The notes under the pieces were generated by a model that did no database searches, had not been told where the DNA came from, and saw nothing but the letters and a program-made list of their open reading frames with translations. Position numbers and translations under genes: made by a program. Shown piece after piece: positions 7,604 to 16,888 of a stretch of 61,058 nucleotides of DNA (position 1 is its first letter; every line of letters starts with the position of its first letter). Origin of the DNA: Acidobacteriota bacterium. GTDB taxonomy: Bacteria; Acidobacteriota; UBA6911. The stretch is from contig JAFGIY010000163.1 of NCBI GenBank assembly GCA_016929335.1, positions 1-61,058 on the forward strand. Reading direction: 5' to 3'.

Positions 7604-8952
7604 TATTTTCTGGAAATTCCCAGTTTTTCGATTAGTTCATAGAGGGATGAACGGGCTATTTGAAGGTCATCTGCGCACTTGGTCAGGTTGCCGCGGTTTC
7701 GGGCGATTGCCCGTTCGATCAGGTCTCTTTCGATGGCTTCTCGCGCTTTGCTCAACCCCATCTCTTCGTAGCCGGCATAGGGGCCTTCCAATGATAGATC
7801 TTGCAGAGTTACCTGCTTGCCCTCAACCATGATTACGGCACGCCGCAGCCTGTTTTCAAGCTCGCGGACATTGCCGGGCCAACCATAGGTCTCAACGGCT
7901 TGTTGCGCTTTTTTGTTGAATGCAAGAGTCTTTTTATATTCGGACGCAATACGCCGGAGAAAGGATTCAGCAAGCAGCATGATGTCGCCGTTGCGGTCAC
8001 GCAAGGGCGGCATGGCGATATTCACTACACCGATGCGATAATACAGATCCTCCCGGAACTTGCCCTCAGCCATTGCCTTCTGCAGGTCCACATTCGTTGC
8101 ACAGATAACGCGCACATCCAGGTTGATTGCCCTGCGTCCGCCGACACGTTCGATGACGTGCTCCTGCAGGAATCTCAATATTTTGACCTGGATAGTCGGC
8201 GATATTTCTCCTATTTCATCCAGAAACAGAGTGCCCTTATTAGCCGTTTCCAGCCGCCCTTCCCTTTGAATATGTGCGCCTGTGAATGATCCCTTCTCAT
8301 GGCCAAAGAGCTCGCTTTCAAGCAGGCTTTCCGGAATCGCTCCACAGTTAATGGCCACAAATGGACCGTTTTTCCTGCTGCTTAGTCGATGAATTGCGCG
8401 CGCCGCCAATTCCTTGCCGGTTCCGCTCTCCCCTGAAATCAGCACGGGCGCATCCGTAGCGGCAACCTTCCGGATATTCTGGAATACGCTCTGCATCCTG
8501 GGACATTTGCCCAACATGCCCTCGAAGCTTTCCTCAGATCCGTCAGCCCCCTGGCGGTTTTTCTTCTCCAGCTCATAAATGTAAACCGCGCGGCCGATTA
8601 CGGTTTTCAATGCCTCCATATCCACGGGCTTGCAGAAGAAATCGTAAGCACCCTGCCCGATGGCATCGAGGGCATTCTGCTGCTCATCCTGGCCGGTAAT
8701 CACCATGACTTTCAATAGCGGATCGGATTGCAGCATCTCTCCCAGCGCGAGAAACCCCTCGGTAGTATCACCGGCAGAAGGCGGCAGACCCAAATCAAGG
8801 GTAATAATGGATGGCCGTTCACGCTTAAGCACCTCAAGCCCCGAAAGCCTGTCTTCCGCCAAAAAAACTTCATAATCCGCAGCCAGCGCCCACTTCATCT
8901 GCTGAGCTACGAACTCGTCATCTTCAACAATCAATATTTTAGGTTTATCCAT
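7603..8952 (-). CDS. prsR: PEP-CTERM system response regulator (sigma-54 activator)
   Basis: A 449-residue NtrC-type activator. The N-terminal receiver domain carries Asp53 in ITLDLGLPP as the likely phosphorylation site. The AAA+ domain has Walker A GESGTGKE (about residue 172) and the sigma-54 contact loop GSFTGA, a tolerated variant of GAFTGA. A Fis-type helix-turn-helix lies at the C-terminus (NLTKCADDLQIARSSLY). It lies directly downstream of the kinase gene and close to four sorting-tail genes with -24/-12 promoters, so those are the likely targets. The 5' leader is a repeat copy with no obvious ribosome site. Confidence 0.92.
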   Translation of the reverse strand: MDKPKILIVEDDEFVAQQMKWALAADYEVFLAEDRLSGLEVLKRERPSIITLDLGLPPSAGDTTEGFLALGEMLQSDPLLKVMVITGQDEQQNALDAIGQGAYDFFCKPVDMEALKTVIGRAVYIYELEKKNRQGADGSEESFEGMLGKCPRMQSVFQNIRKVAATDAPVLISGESGTGKELAARAIHRLSSRKNGPFVAINCGAIPESLLESELFGHEKGSFTGAHIQREGRLETANKGTLFLDEIGEISPTIQVKILRFLQEHVIERVGGRRAINLDVRVICATNVDLQKAMAEGKFREDLYYRIGVVNIAMPPLRDRNGDIMLLAESFLRRIASEYKKTLAFNKKAQQAVETYGWPGNVRELENRLRRAVIMVEGKQVTLQDLSLEGPYAGYEEMGLSKAREAIERDLIERAIARNRGNLTKCADDLQIARSSLYELIEKLGISRK

Positions 8953-8958
8953 GAATCA

Positions 8959-8975
8959 GCCACGAATTTCACGAA
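8959..8975. repeat. Dispersed repeat, half form
   Basis: GCCACGAATTTCACGA lies between prsK and prsR and covers the stop codon of prsK (8969-8971). It forms the immediate 5' leader of prsR. Confidence 0.8.
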
Positions 8976-10942
8976 GGAAGAATTACGCGAAAGGTTGTGC
9001 CTTTGCCTTCTTCGCTTTCTACTTCGATTTTGCCGTGATGCGCTTCCACGATCATTTTACTTTGAAAAAGCCCGATTCCCATGCCTCGTTTTTTTGTGCT
9101 GCTGAATGGGCGGAAAAGCATTTTATTCATAAACTGCCGGGACATTCCACAGCCGTTATCGCTGATGCACAGCATTACCTGATGATCGCCGACCGATGTC
9201 GCAACCCTGATGCTTCCTTTCCCTCTTGTAGCTTCATATGCATTCATGATCAGGTTGGTTATTACCTTTTGCATTTGCTCCACATCGATCGAGACTTCCG
9301 GTAATGGTCGATAGTCCTTCTCAACTGTAAAGCTGGTAGCGCTTTCGAAATCGCTTATAGCTGTTTCCAGCACCTTGCTGAGATCTGCACCTTCAGGTTT
9401 AATCTGAACCTGCTTCAGCGATGAAAGCCGGCCAATGGTCTCGTCGATCTTTGCGACGCTTTCCTTAACCAGCCTGAGCGCATCATCGCGAAATGCGGGA
9501 TTTTCAAAATGGGCCGGAAGGTTCTGCATAGTCAGAGACAGACGGGAAGCAAGGTTCTTCAAATCGTGGACAAAGAATGTGGAGACATGCTGAAATGCTT
9601 CTATCTCCTGGGCTTTGCGCAAATTTTCCACCAACCTCAACTGCAGCACTCTTGCCGCAAGCTGTGCGGCGTAGGCATTCAGCAGATCCTGGTCTTCCAA
9701 TGAAAGCGGGGCTTTTCCGACACGATCGTCATTGAGGGTGATCATACCCACCAGAAGCCCACCGGTTTTCAACGGGAGAACATATCGCATTTTGTACTCG
9801 GCAAAATATTCCGGCCTGGCCTTCATGATATCGTCTGCCCAGTCGAACATATTCTCCCGAAGGTCAATGGCTGAGGAGCATCCCTCCAGTGTCTGCAGCA
9901 GTTTTGAAGCCGCCTCCCCTCCTCTTTCCAAATCCACTGCCTGGGCGCCGGTAAAGACGGTCGAACCGGCGAGAGAAAGCCGTTCCTTGTTTTCATCGCA
10001 CAGCCAGATATTTACCGAAAGGATGCCGAAAGTCTGCGAGATAATAGCGGCAACGGCTTTGCATAATTCTTCAATTCCGATCAGCGCATTGGTCTTTTCG
10101 GTCAGATCCATCCAGGCTTTGCGGTAGTCATACAGCGGTCGCCGGAAGTGCCGCGTTATAAACCGCTTCAACCGCTCATGGATGCGATCCGAGAGGAGCA
10201 GTATTCCCAATCCTGCCAGAGCCAGAAGGACAATCAATGCATCCAGGGGCAGCAGGCGCTCAGGATTGTAATATCGAACGAAATAGGCAAGAAGGCCGAC
10301 CACAATCAGATACGCGCTCGCGAGCAGAGCGGTGAGCGAATAGTGAATGGTCGTCCGCGAAAGATAGACGTCTACATTCAGATATTGGGAGCGCAGTAAT
10401 CCCCACGCTAGAAGCATTCCGCCGACAATCAGCATGACCGGGTGAACGAATTCAATGGATGGAACCAGCTCGGAATAGATCAATACCTGGCTGCTGATAT
10501 AAACCCATGAGGCGCAAATGCAAGCCATGCCGAGGACAACAAACTTGATCTGCCATCGGATGTAGCCCGTAGATCCTCGCAAAGTACGTTCCAGATTTGC
10601 CAGGATGAGAACCGCAATCATCAGAATCAGTGCATAAAAAGTCCTTCCAGTCTCTTTTTCAATCAGCAATGCAGCAAGGGGCGCCACAAATGCGGCAATA
10701 ATCACATACTTCCATCGCGCAACATACTTTCGATATTCCGCACGGGCAAAGCAGAGGCTGAAAACCAAAAATGCTCCGGGAGCAACTGCAAAAAAGATCG
10801 CTTTTATTCCCGGAAAGAGCTCCATCAATGCAAGGAGCAAAAGCCCTGCTGCGAAACTCCAATTCGCAACTGCACGCCGGTCTTTAAGCAGCACGGCAGC
10901 AGCCAATAGAACCGCTACCGCCGCCGCAATATAAGAAATCAT
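8969..10942 (-). CDS. prsK: PEP-CTERM system sensor histidine kinase
   Basis: A 657-residue membrane kinase of the PrsK type. The N-terminal part (about residues 1-270) has many hydrophobic segments. A GAF-like domain follows (about 290-440). The dimerisation box has His459 in FFVHDLKN, then the ATPase motifs NLIMNAYEAT (N box), DNGCGM (G1) and MGIGLFQS (G2). It would autophosphorylate and pass phosphate to PrsR, encoded 16 nt downstream. The H box HDLKN is the unusual form seen in this kinase family. The stop overlaps a repeat copy. Confidence 0.92.
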   Translation of the reverse strand: MISYIAAAVAVLLAAAVLLKDRRAVANWSFAAGLLLLALMELFPGIKAIFFAVAPGAFLVFSLCFARAEYRKYVARWKYVIIAAFVAPLAALLIEKETGRTFYALILMIAVLILANLERTLRGSTGYIRWQIKFVVLGMACICASWVYISSQVLIYSELVPSIEFVHPVMLIVGGMLLAWGLLRSQYLNVDVYLSRTTIHYSLTALLASAYLIVVGLLAYFVRYYNPERLLPLDALIVLLALAGLGILLLSDRIHERLKRFITRHFRRPLYDYRKAWMDLTEKTNALIGIEELCKAVAAIISQTFGILSVNIWLCDENKERLSLAGSTVFTGAQAVDLERGGEAASKLLQTLEGCSSAIDLRENMFDWADDIMKARPEYFAEYKMRYVLPLKTGGLLVGMITLNDDRVGKAPLSLEDQDLLNAYAAQLAARVLQLRLVENLRKAQEIEAFQHVSTFFVHDLKNLASRLSLTMQNLPAHFENPAFRDDALRLVKESVAKIDETIGRLSSLKQVQIKPEGADLSKVLETAISDFESATSFTVEKDYRPLPEVSIDVEQMQKVITNLIMNAYEATRGKGSIRVATSVGDHQVMLCISDNGCGMSRQFMNKMLFRPFSSTKKRGMGIGLFQSKMIVEAHHGKIEVESEEGKGTTFRVILPS

Positions 10943-10951
10943 ATTTATATT

Positions 10952-11824
10952 TTAATCCGTGCAATCCGTGGCTGCTTTTTCTGTTTTCCGCAGCACCCAA
11001 AGCACAGGCAACATAAGCAACAGGGTCAGAATAAAAAACACAATTCCTCCCCTTCGATGCAGATCGCCTCCCGCCAGATACCCCATATCCACATGGATTG
11101 CCAGAAGCGAGAGAGTAACGATGCGAATTGCATTCTTAACCATTGCCATTGGAATAGATATCAAAACAAGAAGGAACTTTCGAGATACCGTCTTGAGCAA
11201 CAGATGTCCTGCCAGGAGGCAGGCAATAAGGAGGGCCAGACTGGACCGTATGCTGCTGCATTGCGGCGCAATCTCGATTGTGGTGCGGGGTATCATGAAC
11301 GCCAGCCCTTCCTGATGATAGGGAGTGCCGGTCAATTTGAATAGTATGGCAACTCCCCGTGCCGAGCCTTTTTGTAAAGCTTGAACAACAATTGCGAGCC
11401 AAGCTTCCGGGATAGGAATCATGAATATAAGCATAAGAAGCGGGAAAAGTGCCTTACGCCCGCTTGCCCACCCAAACAGCAAAATGAATGCACCAATCCA
11501 TATCAAAACAATAGCGAGCATCTTCGCCGACAGCATGTCTGAAGAATTCATTCCGCTATTCCCAAAGCTTAGCCAGGCACAGAGAAGAGCACCGGTTAAG
11601 ATAATGGCGCCTCCTCCCATCAGACATGTATTAATATCTGCAAATATATATTCTCTCTTGCGAAGAATGAGAGCGGCGCTCATAAGAGGAATCATAAAGG
11701 TAAGTGATGATAAATCACTGCCTGACAGATAGCCCATCAACTGATCCAAGAACTCGAGGCTTATAAGCAGCGAGCCAAGAATGACAGCGAAAAACACGAG
11801 AGCTCTTGTTCTGGTATTCATCAT
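10952..11824 (-). CDS. Exosortase (EpsH/Xrt family), copy 2, divergent
   Basis: A 290-residue membrane protease with about eight hydrophobic segments. Catalytic residues: Cys189 in PQCSSIRSS, Arg234 in NAIRI and His256 in DLHRRGG. PQCSS replaces the usual PECSG. I chose the ATG at 11824 because it overlaps the TGA of the upstream VOC gene (ATGA), a translational coupling arrangement; the in-frame ATG at 11842 lies inside that gene. The last residues, AATDCTD, are translated from the repeat at 10953-10972. It lies directly upstream of prsK. Confidence 0.88.
   Translation of the reverse strand: MMNTRTRALVFFAVILGSLLISLEFLDQLMGYLSGSDLSSLTFMIPLMSAALILRKREYIFADINTCLMGGGAIILTGALLCAWLSFGNSGMNSSDMLSAKMLAIVLIWIGAFILLFGWASGRKALFPLLMLIFMIPIPEAWLAIVVQALQKGSARGVAILFKLTGTPYHQEGLAFMIPRTTIEIAPQCSSIRSSLALLIACLLAGHLLLKTVSRKFLLVLISIPMAMVKNAIRIVTLSLLAIHVDMGYLAGGDLHRRGGIVFFILTLLLMLPVLWVLRKTEKAATDCTD
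10953..10972. repeat. Dispersed repeat, half form (ATCCGTG variant)
   Basis: AATCCGTGCAATCCGTGGC provides the stop region and the last codons (ATDCTD) of the second exosortase. Confidence 0.85.
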
Positions 11825-12246
11825 ATCTGTTTGAGCCTGCAAGCTTTTATATCGGTATCAATAAGCTCTATGTTCAGTCCCATGTTTTGAGCATAAACAA
11901 AGGCTATGCTGTTATTATCGAATGCCTCGCCGGGCTGCGGAGGCGAAAGCAACCTCATCCCCATTGATTCCAATCGCTTAACCCCGGACTCCACATTGTC
12001 GCATTTAAAGCACAGGTGATGGAGCCCACCGCCTCTTAAAGAATATTTATGGACCGGAGACTCCGCTCCATCCGGTTCTATCAGCTTAATAGTGACTGAA
12101 TTCTCCTTCTCCATGAAGACAACCCTGACGCGCTGCCGTGTATTTGCAACGATTTCGGTCAATTGCCTGTATCCAAAGATCTCAGTCCACTCTTTGATAG
12201 CCTCCTGCAGAGACGAAACAACAATCCCAATATGATCAATTACCAT
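11821..12246 (-). CDS. VOC/glyoxalase-family protein (epimerase-like)
   Basis: A 141-residue two-repeat VOC protein resembling methylmalonyl-CoA epimerase. Likely metal ligands are His5 (VIDHIGIVV), the His pair in GGLHHLCF and the Glu in NIELID. I chose the ATG at 12246 (MVIDHIG); the longer frame starts at a TTG inside the repeat. No Shine-Dalgarno is seen, because the repeat occupies the leader. The stop overlaps the start of the exosortase gene. In this carrier-protein module it may epimerise or isomerise a CoA- or ACP-bound acyl group; inference. Confidence 0.75.
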   Translation of the reverse strand: MVIDHIGIVVSSLQEAIKEWTEIFGYRQLTEIVANTRQRVRVVFMEKENSVTIKLIEPDGAESPVHKYSLRGGGLHHLCFKCDNVESGVKRLESMGMRLLSPPQPGEAFDNNSIAFVYAQNMGLNIELIDTDIKACRLKQI

Positions 12247-12263
12247 TTCGTGCAATTCGTGGC
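12246..12263. repeat. Dispersed repeat, half form
   Basis: TTTCGTGCAATTCGTGGC lies exactly between the acyltransferase stop and the VOC start codon, replacing the normal ribosome-binding leader. Confidence 0.85.
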
Positions 12264-13111
12264 TAATATCTTGTCCGCAAATTAATCCCGTAACGAAGCC
12301 TCAAAAACGCCAGAAATTCCCTGTGGATTTTATTCGAAGAATTGTCACAATAATAATTCTCAAAATCATACGATAAAGGCTGGACCTTTCCAGGCAAATA
12401 CAGAGATACCGTGTTTGATTCCGGATTAGATTCGAACCGACAGCTATTTAATTTTCTACCTGATAAAAACGAATCAATAATATTTTTGTGATAGTGCTGA
12501 TTGCTTCGTTTGGCAAAGCCGGTCACTTTGTTGAGATCCAACCGCTGAACCTGTTTCGCGTCATACTGAAGAAGCGTACCCGAAGGAATGCGGGAATTGA
12601 CTACAACGCCTGCATTGATGATGCAATTAGACTCGACATGCGCCCCTGGAAGGAATGACACCCCAACGGCTATCCAGACGTAATCTTCAATCACAATCTC
12701 GGCAAACTTCGCAGGATATCCCCTGGTAACAGGCAGAAACGATCCATGTGAATAGACAATGCAGCGCGCTCCCAATCCTGAATAGAAGCCGAGCGACACG
12801 TTTTCTTCGCAGTGGATGATACAGTGCGGCCCTATAAAGCAGTTGTCCTTTGTGAAGAAGCCTTTGCCTCCAATAATCTGAGTTCCGTAGCTGACGATAC
12901 TGCTGCTGCCAATCCTGCATTGAGGTATGTTTATCAAAACAAACGGTCGTATATCGACATCGTTTCCGAGCTCCAGCTGCTCCGCATACACATAAGAAAA
13001 AACCGGCAACCGGCAATTCTTCCCAATCTTATGCCCCGCCAGCCTGAACAAAAGACGCGAAGGTCCCGATGGCAGCAGAACGCAAATTGCGGATATAAGT
13101 TTTTTAAACAT
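12263..13111 (-). CDS. Hexapeptide-repeat acyltransferase
   Basis: A 282-residue left-handed beta-helix protein. Imperfect hexapeptides run through the middle (VDIRPFVLI, GSSSIVSYG, NCFIGPHCIIHCEENVSLG, VWIAVGVSFLPG), typical of sugar O- or N-acetyltransferases. The ATG at 13111 (MFKKLISA) is chosen because it has AGGGATA upstream; the longer frame from 13165 starts inside the repeat and would add HEFN-like repeat-coded residues. It could move an acyl group from the nearby carrier protein or CoA to a sugar. The acceptor is unknown. Confidence 0.8.
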   Translation of the reverse strand: MFKKLISAICVLLPSGPSRLLFRLAGHKIGKNCRLPVFSYVYAEQLELGNDVDIRPFVLINIPQCRIGSSSIVSYGTQIIGGKGFFTKDNCFIGPHCIIHCEENVSLGFYSGLGARCIVYSHGSFLPVTRGYPAKFAEIVIEDYVWIAVGVSFLPGAHVESNCIINAGVVVNSRIPSGTLLQYDAKQVQRLDLNKVTGFAKRSNQHYHKNIIDSFLSGRKLNSCRFESNPESNTVSLYLPGKVQPLSYDFENYYCDNSSNKIHREFLAFLRLRYGINLRTRY

Positions 13112-13129
13112 TATCCCTAAAAGAATCTT

Positions 13130-13173
13130 GCCACGAATTCCACGAATTAAGTTAAATTCGTGCAATTCGTGGC
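13130..13173. repeat. CACGAATT palindromic repeat, full form
   Basis: GCCACGAATTCCACGAATT and AATTCGTGCAATTCGTGGC form a perfect 19-bp stem with a 6-nt loop, in the spacer between the DUF362 gene and the acyltransferase gene. It is the best preserved full copy. Confidence 0.92.
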
Positions 13174-14448
13174 TCAGATTACGCCTAACCTCAATGCAAA
13201 ATATTTTGTCAGGATCTTGGGGTTGGTTCCCCAGACTTTTTCAACAACCAATAAAAGCTCTTCGTCTTTCTGCAAACGGCCTTGCTTGATGTCGTAGGAT
13301 CGCACTTCGACCTTTTCTTCATCAAACACACCACCGCCGTCCTTTGCGCATCTCGACAGATATTTATGCACGGGGCTTTTCGCGAGGTCAGGATTGTGAT
13401 GCGCTATATCGGAGTTCGCAAACAGCAGGTACTTTGTTGCATGATAATCCAGAGCAACCGGATCGGTGCTGGCGAGAATAGCACGCGTTCTTGCCACCGG
13501 AGGTTCTGTTCGCGAAGCAAGCCCGATCCATTCTGCCGTGGTAATGTTCAGATCGGCCTTCCGTACAGATTTCACAAAGCCGGCGACTTCGGCCCCGAGC
13601 AATTCCACCTGCTCACCCGGAGGCTCTTCGCTCAACGGGAAAGTGTGAAAATTGTAGTGTCTTTCACTCAGATCCACCACGCCCAGATAATTCTTGATGG
13701 CGCTTGTTGCTCCACAGGAAATGCTGTGATTATTCAGCGCCGCAAAATTAATGAAACGCAATGGCTGCCCGGTATAGGCTCCTTTCTCCCAGATTCCGTT
13801 TTTAAAATCGACCGTTTTGCCCTTATCTGTTTTGAATATCGGGTAAGTCATTATCGTAGTGCGGCTCTTTTCGCCAGCCATGCCGTTGCTGCAGGATAGC
13901 AGCGGGACGCCCCCGGTGCCGTCGCAATAGACATAACCGTCGCCGTCTTTGGGGCCGAATACGCGCCTGGCGCCGGCGCCGACATCGATCCAATGACGGG
14001 TTGAATACCTTTCACCATATTTCTTCTTCAAGCTACCGGTGAGATCATTGAAATTTCTTATGCCTGCAATATCCGAGTTGCGCTCAAATACATGGGCCCA
14101 GCCGGCGTTCTCCGAAAGCCAGGGGGATGAACCGCGATGGCAATTCTCCGCAATGACAACTTCCCCTTTGAATCCTCCCGGCATCTCCAGTATCAATTCG
14201 ATAAACCGCTTCAATGCAGCAAGATTCGGCGCCCCCTGATTCCACCATTGAACATTGGGCTTTATGACAACAACGTCCTCAGGCCCAATGATCTTACTAA
14301 TCCCGCCCAACATCTCAACCAGCTTGTTCATATTCTCCCGCGGAGAACCATTCACAGCCCTATAGACAGTACTGACCGGATTTTTCGCCGGCTTCCGTCG
14401 AACCGACGAAGCCAATGAGCTCAAAGCCAAAAAACTCGCCCCAATCAT
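13174..14448 (-). CDS. DUF362 protein
   Basis: A 424-residue DUF362-family protein (motifs VVIKPNVQWWN, VVIAENCHRGSSP, SCGATSAIKNYLG, STDPVALDYHATKYLL). The function of the family is unsettled. The ATG at 14448 has a very strong ribosome site, AGGAGAGAG. Translating in frame upstream of it gives TNLLTRRE before MIGASFLALSSLAS, which together would be a twin-arginine signal, but no start codon exists there because a repeat copy and the nadE end intervene. From 14448 the protein keeps only the hydrophobic part of that signal. It may be redox-active or cofactor-binding and periplasmic. Confidence 0.85.
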   Translation of the reverse strand: MIGASFLALSSLASSVRRKPAKNPVSTVYRAVNGSPRENMNKLVEMLGGISKIIGPEDVVVIKPNVQWWNQGAPNLAALKRFIELILEMPGGFKGEVVIAENCHRGSSPWLSENAGWAHVFERNSDIAGIRNFNDLTGSLKKKYGERYSTRHWIDVGAGARRVFGPKDGDGYVYCDGTGGVPLLSCSNGMAGEKSRTTIMTYPIFKTDKGKTVDFKNGIWEKGAYTGQPLRFINFAALNNHSISCGATSAIKNYLGVVDLSERHYNFHTFPLSEEPPGEQVELLGAEVAGFVKSVRKADLNITTAEWIGLASRTEPPVARTRAILASTDPVALDYHATKYLLFANSDIAHHNPDLAKSPVHKYLSRCAKDGGGVFDEEKVEVRSYDIKQGRLQKDEELLLVVEKVWGTNPKILTKYFALRLGVI

Positions 14449-14464
14449 CTCTCTCCTGGTTAAT

Positions 14465-14484
14465 AAATTCGTGAAATTCGTGGC
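14465..14484. repeat. Dispersed repeat, half form
   Basis: AAATTCGTGAAATTCGTGGC lies between nadE and the DUF362 gene, a few codons upstream of the latter's start. Confidence 0.85.
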
Positions 14485-14486
14485 TG

Positions 14487-15443
14487 CTACTCCATGGCCC
14501 CAACAAGCCGCGGCCCCATATGTAAATACCGTGTGGCATTCCTCTTATTCTCGATATCCCGATAAATCCGCTCCACCTGTTCTTTCGTAAGCCCAGCCTC
14601 CTGTGCAACTTCCTCGGCATCAATACCATGGTTTTTCCCATAAAGACATAAATCCATCGTTTGATACGGCACCGAAAAGAAAAACTCTTCCTGCCCCTGT
14701 GACAGGCTGTATGTGTCGGTAGTCGGCGGCCGCCGCCTTATTTCCTCGGGAATTCCCAAATATTCAGCCATCGCATAAACCTGTGTTTTATAAAGATGTG
14801 CAATAGGCTTTACATCCGCCGCACCATCTCCCAGTTTAACAAAAAAGCCCTGATCATATTCCAGCCGATTGGGCGTTCCCGTAACGGCATAATTCAGTCG
14901 ATCCGCATGGTAATACTCCAGCATCTTCCGCACCCGCTGCTTGAAATTGGTCGCAGCAACAATGCCAAGGTAAGCATCCAGAGGCAATCGTTCCTTCTGA
15001 ATTGTACCATCCGGCGCCTGAGCAATGATGTTGAAGTAACTGAAGCCTTTATTCTGAAGCACATTCTCCAAAGCAATCTTGAATTTCCACCCTGTCCCAA
15101 ATTCAGGCAGTACCTTTTGAATAGCCCTCTCCTGCCGCGAGTAGCATCCCACCGCTTCAAGAATCGGCGTTATCTCTTCAAAGGCAGATTCAAATCCATA
15201 TAATGAAGATACCGACTTGCTTAGTAACAAAGTGTCCGCAGAAGAATCCCTATCCGGCATATGCAACCCAAACACACGTTCCTTGCCGACAGCCCGGACA
15301 CAAAGTGCCGCCGTCACAGAGCTATCTATCCCGCCCGAGAGCGCCACGATAAATCCGCGCCGCTTGAACCCCGTCAGCAGCCTGCGCATCTCCCCCGCAA
15401 TCAGCCGACTCTGTTCCTCACAATCAATTTTCAGCCATTCCAT
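14487..15443 (-). CDS. nadE: NAD synthetase-family ATP-dependent amide ligase
   Basis: A 318-residue protein with the PP-loop ATP pyrophosphatase motif ALSGGIDSSVTAAL, NAD-synthetase features (TGTPNRLEYDQGFFVKLGDGAAD, HLYKTQV) and no glutaminase domain. Classical NadE makes NAD from deamido-NAD and ammonia. Here it sits in an operon with an AMP ligase, an amidotransferase and an acyl carrier protein, so it may instead amidate a pathway-specific acid. The start ATG is immediately preceded by a repeat copy with no ribosome site, and the upstream ligase gene overlaps the start by 13 nt. Confidence 0.85.
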   Translation of the reverse strand: MEWLKIDCEEQSRLIAGEMRRLLTGFKRRGFIVALSGGIDSSVTAALCVRAVGKERVFGLHMPDRDSSADTLLLSKSVSSLYGFESAFEEITPILEAVGCYSRQERAIQKVLPEFGTGWKFKIALENVLQNKGFSYFNIIAQAPDGTIQKERLPLDAYLGIVAATNFKQRVRKMLEYYHADRLNYAVTGTPNRLEYDQGFFVKLGDGAADVKPIAHLYKTQVYAMAEYLGIPEEIRRRPPTTDTYSLSQGQEEFFFSVPYQTMDLCLYGKNHGIDAEEVAQEAGLTKEQVERIYRDIENKRNATRYLHMGPRLVGAME

Positions 15444-16888
15444 AATTCGTGCAATTCGTGGCTAAGTTTTGATTTCAGTATTTTCCCGGACTGATTCTTT
15501 GGCAGGCTCTCATGGAATTCAAACCACTTGGGAACCTTGAAAGCAGGCAGTCGGCTGGATAATTGTGCAATAAGCTGTTCCTTCGTCAGATCCGCCTTAG
15601 CAGGAACAATAAAAGCCTTTATGGCTTCCCCAAGTATCTCATCGGGGACACCTATAACCGCAGACTCCAATACACCGGGTATTTCATCAATAGCATCTTC
15701 AATTTCCTTTGCGCTGATCCGGTTCCCCCCGGCCTTGATAATATCTTTACTGCGTCCCGTTAGAAAGATGTACCCGTCTTCATCCGCATATCCCAGATCG
15801 CCCGTGAGGTAATAGCCATTCTTCATAACCTGAGCCGTTGCCTCAGGATCCTTCCAGTACCCCATCATGATATTCGATCCGCGCGCCGCAATTTCACCTG
15901 CTATGCCGGGCGCGCACCGGTTGCCGGACTTGTCAACTACAATAACTTCCACATTGGGGATAGCCCGTCCAATCGATCCCCACTTTTTCGGAAGCATCTC
16001 AGGTTCTACATATGTCAGTCTTGGAGCTGCCTCCGTGCTGCCGTACATGATATATAGCCGCGCCGGATGAAAGGCTTCTACGGCCTCCTTCTGCATCGCC
16101 GGCGCCATGCCTCCGCCCGCCTGTGTCACAAACCGAAGACTCGGGAATTTCCGGCTTTTCAGATCGGATTTTTTAAGAAGAATAGAAAAGGTAGAGGGCA
16201 CGCCCGCAAATGCCGTCACCTCCAATTCCCGCATCGTGTTAAGTACCTTTGCCGGATAGGCGAAGCTGTTATCCAGCACCAGGGATCCTCCGCTCATAAA
16301 ATGGCTGTAAAGCAGCGATCGCCCATAAATATAATAAAAAGGCAAAACAACCATCATCCGATCATCCGACCTAAGTCCCAGATACTCAACAATAGATCTC
16401 GTATTACTCACAAGATTGAGATGAGAAAGCATTACTCCTTTAGGGCTGCTCGTCACTCCTGATGTGTAAACAATCGCCGCCAGGTCAACATCAATGCGCC
16501 TGGGAACCGATACAGCCATATTGGCAGGGATTTCGCCCATTGTTATCTGCCTCACACCCGGCCAGCTATTCGTACGGGCAAAAATGACCTTAGCTCCACA
16601 ATCATCCAGCAATCGCTTGATCTCATCCGCCTTCAACTCCGTATTCAGCGAGACTTCCACCGCCCCCGCCCTGTGAATCCCAAAATGCGCGCAGATATAA
16701 TCAAACGAATTCTCCAGCAACACCGCCACCCGATCCCCAGCCTTCACCCCGATACTGATCAAATACCCCGCAACACAATCCGCCTCCCGATCAATCTGCG
16801 CATAAGTCCGCCACCCCCCCCTAAACCAGACTGCCGCCTTATCCGGAAATTCCCTCGCCGCCTTCTCCAATATCTCGTTAACTAACAT
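15431..16888 (-). CDS. AMP-forming acyl-CoA/ACP ligase, exosortase-associated type
   Basis: A 485-residue ANL-superfamily enzyme. Visible motifs: phosphate loop YTSGVTSSPKGVMLSH, YGSTEAAP, TGDLGYADEDGYIFLTGRSKD and the C-terminal catalytic lysine region KNQSGKILKSKL. It would adenylate a carboxylic acid and load it on CoA or on the carrier protein encoded at 18830-19084. Ligases of this type accompany the exosortase amidotransferase and ACP genes. The last residues, SHELHELWNG, come from reading through the repeat at 15443-15462 into the nadE start. The start codon also sits at the edge of a repeat copy. Confidence 0.88.
   Translation of the reverse strand: MLVNEILEKAAREFPDKAAVWFRGGWRTYAQIDREADCVAGYLISIGVKAGDRVAVLLENSFDYICAHFGIHRAGAVEVSLNTELKADEIKRLLDDCGAKVIFARTNSWPGVRQITMGEIPANMAVSVPRRIDVDLAAIVYTSGVTSSPKGVMLSHLNLVSNTRSIVEYLGLRSDDRMMVVLPFYYIYGRSLLYSHFMSGGSLVLDNSFAYPAKVLNTMRELEVTAFAGVPSTFSILLKKSDLKSRKFPSLRFVTQAGGGMAPAMQKEAVEAFHPARLYIMYGSTEAAPRLTYVEPEMLPKKWGSIGRAIPNVEVIVVDKSGNRCAPGIAGEIAARGSNIMMGYWKDPEATAQVMKNGYYLTGDLGYADEDGYIFLTGRSKDIIKAGGNRISAKEIEDAIDEIPGVLESAVIGVPDEILGEAIKAFIVPAKADLTKEQLIAQLSSRLPAFKVPKWFEFHESLPKNQSGKILKSKLSHELHELWNG
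15443..15462. repeat. Dispersed repeat inside coding overlap
   Basis: TAATTCGTGCAATTCGTGGC is translated as HELHEL near the C-terminus of the ligase and also forms the leader of nadE. Confidence 0.88.
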
